Source: Staphylotrichum longicolle
Taxonomy: Eukaryota; Ascomycota; Sordariomycetes; Sordariales; Chaetomiaceae
Assembly (NCBI GenBank): GCA_019096155.1
Contig: JAHCVI010000003.1
Span: 3,286,001-3,350,000, forward strand
Direction: 5' to 3'
Length of the DNA stretch: 64,000 nt
The first letter of the stretch is position 1. Each line of letters opens with the position of its first letter. Shown here one piece after another: positions 56,460 to 64,000 of this stretch. The translations under genes and the position numbers were made by a program. The notes under the pieces are model-generated. The model did no database searches. It had not been told where the DNA came from and was given only the letters and a program-made list of their open reading frames with translations.

Positions 56460-57652
56460 TCTCGTCTCTGTTCTTTTCTTTTTTCCGGGGTCCCGATCCT
56501 GTGCGAAATTGAATGTTTAAAGGCTGGCTCTCGGAGATTTATTCCTTTAAAATCCAAGCTTGAACAACCGAGGCAGATGAAGACAATGGCTTTCTAGGAA
56601 GTTTCCCAGGTGAGTTTGCCTGGTGAGAGGAGCTTAAGACGGAGCTGCCCCGTTTGAGTCAGTCCGGTGAGACGGGCTGAGCAGTGAACTGAGGGGCATT
56701 TCACTGGCGAATCTGAACTGAAAACCGAGGACCCACAATTTACGGTGCTGCAATACAGGGACCTAGGCACACGCATACACAAGAGAGGAAGGTTCAGGGA
56801 GCAGTCGTGACATACGAACTAAAATGCAGGAACAGGTACCTTATTGAACCTAGGTATGCAGGGTCCAGAGCCAAGTTCGGATCAGACATCAAGGCAAGCA
56901 TCACAATCATCTCTCTGCAAGCAAGTCGAGGAAACGCAGGGACTACTCCAGGGCTGATCTCGTATCTCGATACCGGTATCTAACCATTTTGGTACACCTC
57001 TCAGCCCAGTCCTGTCAGACGAGACAAACCAGAAATCGACACAATTCTCAGCAACTGAACCGTTACTCAGAAGGTAATATATTAGTACCAAACGTCAATA
57101 CAAAAGAAAGCCCCAAACTCCATGCCCAGATATTGCTCCCCTCTCTCTGCTCCCACTTCCCTGCTCCCACTTCCCCGCTCTGCTCTGCTCTGCCTGCTGC
57201 CTGCCCCCAGTTTGCTTTCCTGTGCAGCTTGCCTCTCTATCCCACTCAAAAAAAAAGACACCCTTCTAGTAAGAGACACCCTCTCCCATCGCCCAAGGCC
57301 AAATCGATGGTCTTCCCTCCCCCTCCATCCTGGCCTCCTGCCTCCCCTCTGCAGTTCCTCCATTCATCTCGGATGCCTGGCCCCTCCTCAGACACCCACC
57401 ATCTCGCTGAAACCGGTCCTGGGCTGTGCGATCATCAAAAATCGGATGAATCGTCGAGATCGGGGTCGTGCATGCGTATTTGCGTAAGGTAATCGACGTC
57501 GTGATGGGCGGGATAACGGCGTCCCAGAGGAAGGAGACAGGGAAAAAAAGAGACCCGGAGGGCATTGCTCGAGATCCCGTCATGGTCTGTCATAAAAGCG
57601 TTCAAGTGTGCCGCATTGCGCCACACCGTGCCATCGTCCCCCGCAGACACAC
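56460..57652. other. Intergenic, SLH1 promoter and SEC4 3' flank, 1.2 kb
   Basis: CCTAGGTA-type palindromes occur near 56762 and 56848, and a CT-rich tract at 57120-57250. No gene is recognised. Confidence 0.4.
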
Positions 57653-58476
57653 TTAACAGCACCCCTTCCCAGACCCGGCCCCGCCCTGCTCGCCCACGTT
57701 GACGGCCGGCCCGGCGCCCGTCTGCTCCGGCTTGGACGTGTCGATGATGCGCTTCTTGATGTCGGCCGCGAGGCTGTAGAAGGCCTTGTCGATGTTGGTG
57801 TTGGTCTTGGCCGACACCTCGAGGAAGGGGATGCCCAGCTCGTCGGCCAGCTGCTGGCCCCGCTCCGTCGACACCACGCGCTTTTCCTCCCAGTCGCACT
57901 TGTTGCCGATCAGGATCTTGTTGACGCCCTCTGTCGCGTGCTGCTCCACGTTGGCGAACCACGTGCGGATGTCTGTGTGTGTTCACCTCTTGCGTTAGCC
58001 ATAAAGCATGTATGGTCGGGTTGGTTGGGTTGGTCAGAGGGTGTGGAGGGGGGGGGGGGGGGTTGTGACGCACTGTTAAACGACCTCTCGTCGGTAACAT
58101 CGTAGACCAGCAAGATGCCCATCGCGCCTCGGTAGTACGCCGTCGTAATGGTCCGGAACCGCTCCTGCCCGGCCGTGTCCCAGATCTGCAGCTTCACCCG
58201 CTTGCCATCGAGCTCGATCGTCCGGATCTTGAAGTCGATACCGATGGTCGTGATAAAGGAAGGGGTGAACGAGTCCTCGCTGAAGCGCAGCAAGCAGCAT
58301 GACTTGCCCACGCCCGAGTCTCCGATCAGCAGCAGCTTGATCTATTGGACAGAACCGCGTTTGTTAGCATGCATGTCCAGGGTCTGCGCGATATCTTCGG
58401 CGGTGTGTGGTGGTGCCGCATTGGAGACGGGGGGCGCAATTACCAGAAAGTCGTAGTTTCTGTTGCTCGACGACAT
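57653..58476 (-). CDS. sec4: Rab GTPase SEC4/Rab8 family
   Basis: Exons 58476..58444, 58341..58074 and 57972..57653 give 206 residues. Exon 1 encodes MSSSNRNYDFL; introns are 102 and 101 nt. G-protein motifs are GDSGVGKS (18-25), the effector/switch I segment FITTIGIDFKIRTIELDGK, WDTAGQE, NKCD and SAK. The end GKGCC is the double-cysteine site for geranylgeranylation. SEC4 acts on post-Golgi secretory vesicles with the exocyst at the hyphal tip. The coding strand carries C15 inside intron 2 (58048-58062) and C19 in the 5' leader (58536-58554). All coding sequence is intact. Confidence 0.96.
58048..58062 (+). repeat. G15 homopolymer in SEC4 intron 2
   Basis: Fifteen G on the plus strand, C15 in the transcript. 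Confidence 0.9.
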
Positions 58477-59561
58477 GGTGGCGGCTGGAAGAGGCGGCGT
58501 CGGCTTCGGCTCGGGTCGCTTCGAGCGTCAAAGGAGGGGGGGGGGGGGGGGGGGCGTTCGGTTTAGCGAAGCGAAATAAAGTCGCGGCGGAAAGGAGGTC
58601 GAATGACTCGGTGTGCCTGCCGCAAGACGTAGCGAAGACCGGAAGCTGTATCAGCGGAGGTATTCGCAAGTCCCGACGTGCAACACAAGGTCGAACTATC
58701 TAGGCACAGGAAAGCGAGGTCAGTCAGGTGTCGTCGTTGATGGTATGTGTCTTCTGTGTTCTGTCTACCGTCTCTGGAGTGTTTGATGGCGTGTTCAGGA
58801 GGCTACTGCGGTGCAATGGAATGGCCGCGCGCAGGCAACCAGAGATGGACTTGACTGAAGAAACCAGAGTTGGGGACGACGAGACGAGATTGGGGAAGAT
58901 CGCCGGGGGGTATGGAGGGCTGACGCACCTGCGGATGAGAGAAGCCTGGAACCAAGTCGCCGGTCGCTTCCAAGTGGCCGGGGTCGCTAAAAGTTACCAG
59001 CGCGGCCCGTTTCCGAGTCGCGAAATCCTCCGTGCTTCAAAAATGTCCCGGTGACGGGTGGTTTCAATCTGCGGTTCGAGCTCGAAATGTCAGAGATGTC
59101 GCCCTTCATCAACGGCGAGGAGGTGAGCCTCAACAATCGTGTCGGATGCAGAACGACCTGGCGCCTTGGCGTCCCTGGGGCCTTGGGTTGGATGAGACAG
59201 GAGTTGAGTGGCGCATCCTGGCCCCCGGCAGCAGGTTCGGCCAGGGGTCCATTGTCAGACCGTCACAGTTGCCCCGCCCATCCTTACAGCGCCACAACGT
59301 GTCCTCCTGTAATAACCGTATGGGAATACACAGAGCCCGGAGGGGCAATACTCCCATCAGTAAAGACGACCACGGCAGTCAGAGCCCCTGAGCTTCTTGA
59401 CAGCTCGAACTGTCATATGGACTTTGTATCATAGGCGTGCCAAGCTACTGTTGTATGCTGTTGTTAGATTCAAAAGCTTCCCCAACGCTCCGCTTGCTAC
59501 TATGGCAAACAAATTCCGCCTACACACCACCCCCATCACAGCCGTCAACCACTGGTCGTGG
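58477..59561. other. SEC4 upstream region and NCA2 3' flank
   Basis: A 1.1-kb gap. The G19 run at 58536-58554 lies 60 nt upstream of the SEC4 start. No gene is recognised. Confidence 0.45.
58536..58554 (+). repeat. G19 homopolymer upstream of SEC4
   Basis: Nineteen G on the plus strand, C19 on the transcript strand. It probably falls in the 5' UTR or core promoter of SEC4. Confidence 0.9.
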
Positions 59562-61758
59562 CTACCTCATCCGCTCTAACCACTCCGCATACGCCCAGCG
59601 GATCCTTTCCAGCGCCTTCATCTGCACCTGAATTCCCTTGAGGTTGGCCAGCTCATCAAGATCCTCGATAAACTCCTTTTCAACATCGCCGGGCAACACA
59701 CCGTGCGCCAGCCCGCGCAAGACATGAACCTCGCACACCAGGAGACCATGATCCCGATAAGAAATGATGTTGTTCTGCGAGGTTGTCGCCTCGGACAGGA
59801 TCCTGTCGATTTTGCGCAGCACCCGAACGCTGCGCCTGGCCCTCTTGCCCTGGCGCATGCCCTTGCGGCTGCCAAACACGGTTCTGAGGTATTGGAACAC
59901 TCCGATCGAGACTATATGGCGTGTTAGCGGAGAACACAATGAGTCACATATCCAAGGATGAAACGTACCAAGAACGCCAGGTGTCAGCCCGACAAAGCCA
60001 AAGACCAACTCCTGGCTCTTCAGCAGCGCATCAATGCCGCTGATGGCAACCTCGAGGTCAACCTTTGTCTTTTGCACCTGGATGAGCAGCGACCGGACCA
60101 AGTCCCCGCGAATCGCGCCCACGATCGGCCGCCGCAGGTCCTTTTCGTACGCCCTGAGGACGGGTGTCACGTCTCCTTCCTTGACCTTAGACCGGATTTC
60201 GCCAATCTCGTGTTCGGTGATGCTGGGGTTCCCGACCGCAACATCGGGGTTGTCGATGGCGAACTCAACCACCATCCGCTCCAGGCTGTCGCGGTCCGCC
60301 TTCAGGCTGTCCCGGCTCATGATGGCGATCTCGCTGTTGGAGTCGTGCCGAATCGTGCCGATGATCTTGCGGACGGGGTCGACGACCCAGTTGAACCAAA
60401 AGTCGCGCGCGGTAGCTCCAAAGTCGCGGATCCAGTTGACGATGTCGTCTTGCCGGTTGACGAGGATGCGCAGGATCGTCGAGGATGAGACGAGGAGCGC
60501 CGCTGCTGGAAGCCAGTACCGGACGAGTCTTGACGGCCTTCCGTTCTTCTGAGCGAGGTCTGTGATGGCGACGCGGTGGGTTGGGAGTCCGTTCTGGAGG
60601 AGGCCAAGCAGTCGCCGCGCAAGAACGGCAGGTCTTTCAGCTGGATGCGATTCCTCAATGCGGATCGACAGTTCCGGGTCCTCCTCGACGCCGGTAAAGA
60701 CCTTGTCCTCGAACTCCGAAACGGAGAGATCCAAGTGTAGAACGGAGGGTAGGATCATGTCCATGAGAGCGACACTCCGCTCAAGCATGCCTTTCCACTC
60801 GTCGGTTGGCGAGTCCTCGGTGATGCCAAAGTTAAGCCCCTCGTCCAAAAGTACCCCCAAACCGGTGGCTGTCGTCTCCCGGAGTCTCCGCAGCTGCTTC
60901 TGCTTGTAGCGTGCCTCGGATCGGCCAATGTCGACGCGAGAAAGAAGCTTGCGCTGGATATCTGCAATGGACCTCTCGGTGACGCTTTGACGAACAATGC
61001 CATAAAACTGCCGCCAGTGCTTGGACAAGTGCGGGTATATGGCTCTGAATCCCTTCGGTTTGGGCCTGGTGCCACTCGCACCCTGCTGCGGCGGCGAAAC
61101 GTCCGCTGTCTCTGCGTCTCCCTCTGATGTCTGGGCGGCGAACTCGTCGCGATACAACCGTTGAAAGCGATCGACGCTCTCGTAGTAAATCTCCCTCGAC
61201 CATTTTAACATGCGCAACGGAGACGTCTGCACTGTGTAGAGCAAGCTGTTCGGGTAAGAGCCCATGATCTCGTCCCAATACCAGATGTCATCGCTCAACG
61301 GGATGATCTGGTCCAGGAGGCTGCTCATCAGGAGGCCATAGGTCTGCACGGTCGCCTTACCCACCAAGAGCCACTCGACGTCGGCCTCATACTGGCTCTT
61401 GCTCTCAAGCAACTCGACCGACGGCAGGTCTCCGGTCAAGCCAGACTGCAGGAGCAACCTCTGGATCCGCGAAGACGAGAGGTGAGCCCCTGAAACGGAA
61501 CCCGAAGATAGCGACTTGACGATACCCAAGAGCTCATTGACGCGAGGCGAAGAGAGTGCCGAGGCAGCGACGGTGTCGACCGCCTGAGCCTCGACATCAA
61601 CCTCCGGCCCGTGCGTCAGGGGCACCAGGGAGACGCGGTCAATCCGTGCATCCAGACGGCGGACCTGGCTGCAAAGCGAAAAGCATGCATGTCAACAAAC
61701 AAGATGCGTCCCCAAGGGGTAGGTTCCGGGAAAGTACTAACTCGGCCACAATCGACAT
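59562..61758 (-). CDS. nca2: NCA2 family mitochondrial protein
   Basis: Exons 61758..61742, 61668..59969 and 59911..59562 give 688 residues. Exon 1 encodes only MSIVA and part of D; the junction reads MSIVADQVRRLDARIDRVS. The NCA2 signatures are WDEIMGSYPNSLLYTVQTSP, a helix RYWLPAAALLVSSSTILRIL, MSRDSLKADRDSLERMVVEF and VFGFVGLTPGVLVSIGVFQY, then a basic segment and a C-terminal helix. NCA2 in yeast is a mitochondrial protein needed, with NCA3, for correct expression of the mitochondrial ATP6-ATP8 transcript. The 57-nt second intron (gtacgt ... atatag) is stop-free and a multiple of three. Confidence 0.94.
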
Positions 61759-63757
61759 TGTGAGGTGTGTGATGCTTCAAACGAGGTTACGCAGCTCCCG
61801 AAGCCAGGGGCCAACCGGGCTGTGCAAGCTGGGGCGAGCTGCCGAAGGAGGCTGTTCCCGCCCTGTTCCCCTTTTCAGAGAGGACGCGTCAAGAGTGGCG
61901 AGTCGTGCGCAGCCCAGAACAACAAAAACTGCTTGATGGGACCGATCAGGCCATCCAGCTGGACCGGATGCTGACAAGTCCGGGCGGTACCGTGGTGCAG
62001 CCGTTGGTCAATCCACAGTGGAGGGTGATTGTTCTGGAGCCAAGAAATCTCGTCTGTTGTGGGTTATCGACAGAGATCCGGATGAGATCATGCCGTTTGC
62101 ATTGCAGCCGAAGGTAGGGCAGGGTGTTTTGTTGCCGTCCCCTGCCAGTGCAAAACACTGCTTGTGGGTTGTGTGGGTGCCAAAAAGGGAGATGAAGAAT
62201 GCAAATTTTTGCGGAGAACTTTTAAGCCTAAAGATAAGACAAATGTTTTCCCCGAGGAACAGGGCGAATGCAGGCGCTTGGAAGACGACTTCCAGGTTGG
62301 TTGTGCTCGCTCTGAAACTTGGTTAAACGTTAGGAGCTAGGTATGATTTCATACCCGACCCCACGAAGCTCAATCCCAGCCCCAAGTTTTCCCGCAGCCA
62401 CTTGAACCCCGATTGCAGAGTTTCGCATTCACTTAAACAATAACGATTGTGATTATGCATTCAAGTGATACATAAACAGAAAAACAGCACCCACCGCTGA
62501 CGAAGACAATTCACCTCTCTCCCTGATGCCACCAACATCCGCAGTCTCGTCGCCGTTTCCATTGGGGAAAGCCCCCGGGGGTTCAATTGTGACCCTCCAT
62601 TACCCCTAACCGCCTTCCAGGGCTTTTCCTCGAGAGACTTGACAATGAATCTCGGAGACAACTGAGCGTCCTTCGGGGAGGTTGAAGGAGCAGGCCCATG
62701 GTTTTGGCATCGACATGACCTTGGTGTTCCCTCGGAGACTTCCTCCCAACAGGTACGCTTTCAGCTCGGGAGCTAGGTACTAAGATGTCAAGTCTGAGGT
62801 TCTGCACTTCTCTCGCCCCGCGAGAAAGATGACGTAGCGTGGCTTCTGATCACATGAGAGTTGTTTCCCCTCCTCATGCACGAAGAGAACAGTGCCTCAA
62901 AATAGACCTGGGCGCTTGCACAATCCGACGGAGAAGGGATGAGCCATCGTTTGCGCAGTTCCAGCTCACCGAAAGCTTGGCCTCCAAGGAGGCTCTCTTC
63001 CGCCGTGAGCCCACGGGCCAAAAAGAGCGGAACGGTCAGGATGCCGGATCCGGGCGTATACATGGGAGCTTCGAGGTGAGCTTCCTCGTGTTCCTAGCTG
63101 GGTACGTCGGCGGGGAACGAGTGGGGTGGGGGAGCAGTCCAGCTTGAGAGCTGGAGCTGGTTGTATTGTACGGTTGTACATACCTGACGTTTCTCTTGAT
63201 CTATCAACATTGTGCAAAAGTTAAGTTGGTCCTTCCACGTTCCACCCTGCAGTTGTCCGACCTCGTCCTCGCCAAAAAACCGCCCTCTCTTTGATCTGGC
63301 TGGTGTCCTCCCAACGGTTTCCTGCATTCGCCTCATGCATGCGCCTAACCGTTGTTTCAGGCTTGGCAGGCACCGAGCAGCCGGAGCTTGGACTCAGCTG
63401 TTCAACTGATCTTCGGCAGCCAATGAGCCGGGCCCACTCGCCCCACTTGGCGTGTTCGGGGAACGGAAGGCCATCTTCGAGTGTGGGCCGATTCTGGTGC
63501 GATAACTGCGATTGGACTGTGGGACCCTGGAATTGCGGTCGCCAGGCCACGGCCGATAAAAATCCAATTCACCCCTGACACGCTTTCTTGCTGCTTCTCC
63601 TTCCTCACCACTCCATCGCGACCGACTATCGTCCTTGTGAGGCGGTCTTCTTTCTTTTCCCCTTAGCGGCCCGCCAGTTCAGAGGCCTTTCCGGGTGTTC
63701 TTGCAGTTGTCATTTGTCTTTTTTCTCTCCCGGCGCCGCATCGGCTTGTCCCAAGAG
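61759..63757. promoter_or_regulatory. Divergent intergenic region, NCA2 / ERG25, 2.0 kb
   Basis: Contains an E-box-like ATCACATGAG at about 62849 that could suit an SREBP-type sterol regulator, but the match is weak. A pyrimidine-rich stretch (63640-63740) precedes the ERG25 start. No gene is supported. Confidence 0.4.
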
Positions 63758-64000
63758 ATGGCGTCTGCAGTTCTGTAAGTCGAGTCGCCCTGCATCCCCA
63801 GCCTGCGCGTCTGCGCTCTGTCGCGAACACATCGAACTGACCCGGGCGCCTGCAGGAACTCGACCATTGCCGGTCTGAGCTCGTCGGCTTCTCTCACGAC
63901 CGTCTTCGAGGAGGTTTCCAAGTACAATGTGCAGCTGAATGTCTTCGAGCGCCTCTGGGCCGTACGTGCCACCCCCTGACCGTTCGCCACCCGAAACACA
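63758..64000 (+). CDS. erg25: C-4 methylsterol oxidase, 5' part only
   Basis: Exon 1, 63758..63774, then an 81-nt intron (gtaagt ... cctgcag), exon 2, 63856..63961, and a gtacgt donor that starts a second intron running off the window. The visible 41 residues (MASAVLNSTIAGLSSSASL, TTVFEEVSKYNVQLNVFERL, WA) match the N-terminus I associate with Sordariomycete ERG25. This non-haem di-iron membrane enzyme removes the C-4 methyl groups in ergosterol synthesis in the ER. The His-box catalytic region lies beyond the window, so the call rests on the N-terminus only. Confidence 0.75.

Overview
The window looks like nuclear DNA of a filamentous ascomycete, most likely a Sordariomycete of the order Sordariales. 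The genes are GC-rich and mostly interrupted by one to four 50-100 nt introns with gtaagt/gtgagt-type donors and ctgac/ctaac branch sites. The gene set fits: fused CPSase-DHOase-like-ATCase (pyr-3/URA2 type), Dicer-like 1, a vacuolar TRP channel, NCA2, SUV3, SLH1, SEC4 and ERG25. I see no transposon, viral or CRISPR sequence. Species assignment would need a search.

Layout. Positions 1-6.4 kb hold two related-looking secreted proteins (126-864 and 3254-4460, minus strand) and a small conserved membrane-type protein (5873-6330). 7.5-14.6 kb is the pyrimidine-synthesis gene in four exons, followed by an intron-bearing tRNA-Arg(ACG). 18-22 kb is the TRP-like vacuolar channel and 23.8-26.4 kb an unknown 804-residue protein. 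TAP42 and pyridoxamine-phosphate oxidase then share a short divergent promoter, with Dicer-like 1 next (29.6-34.7 kb). 37.5-41.9 kb holds a Ser-rich protein of unknown function and a UCH-type deubiquitinase. 42.7-49.7 kb holds SUV3, a VAMP7-type SNARE, a short-chain dehydrogenase and a G-patch protein. 50.4-61.8 kb holds SLH1/ASCC3, SEC4/Rab8 and NCA2, and the 5' end of ERG25 begins at 63758. Intergenic gaps of 0.3-2.9 kb hold nothing I can call beyond simple repeats, candidate GATA sites and one inverted repeat.

Two themes stand out. First, at least seven genes (5873-6330, YVC1, PNPO, DCL1, the Ser-rich gene, UCH, SLH1) need one or more single-base insertions to read through conserved sequence. 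Almost all breaks have the same sign (a missing base, usually G on the coding strand), and restored totals are multiples of three. This points to systematic base under-calling rather than gene decay; neighbouring genes are clean. Second, the first 4.5 kb encodes a tandem pair of secreted Leu/Asn/Gln-rich proteins with matching architecture and intron phase that I cannot assign to a named family; this is the best candidate for something undescribed.

Functionally the window is mostly housekeeping (pyrimidines, PLP, sterols, secretion, mitochondrial RNA and ATPase control, ribosome quality control) plus one RNA-silencing gene. I see no gene cluster acting as one pathway. All exon boundaries were inferred by eye from splice signals and frame continuity.
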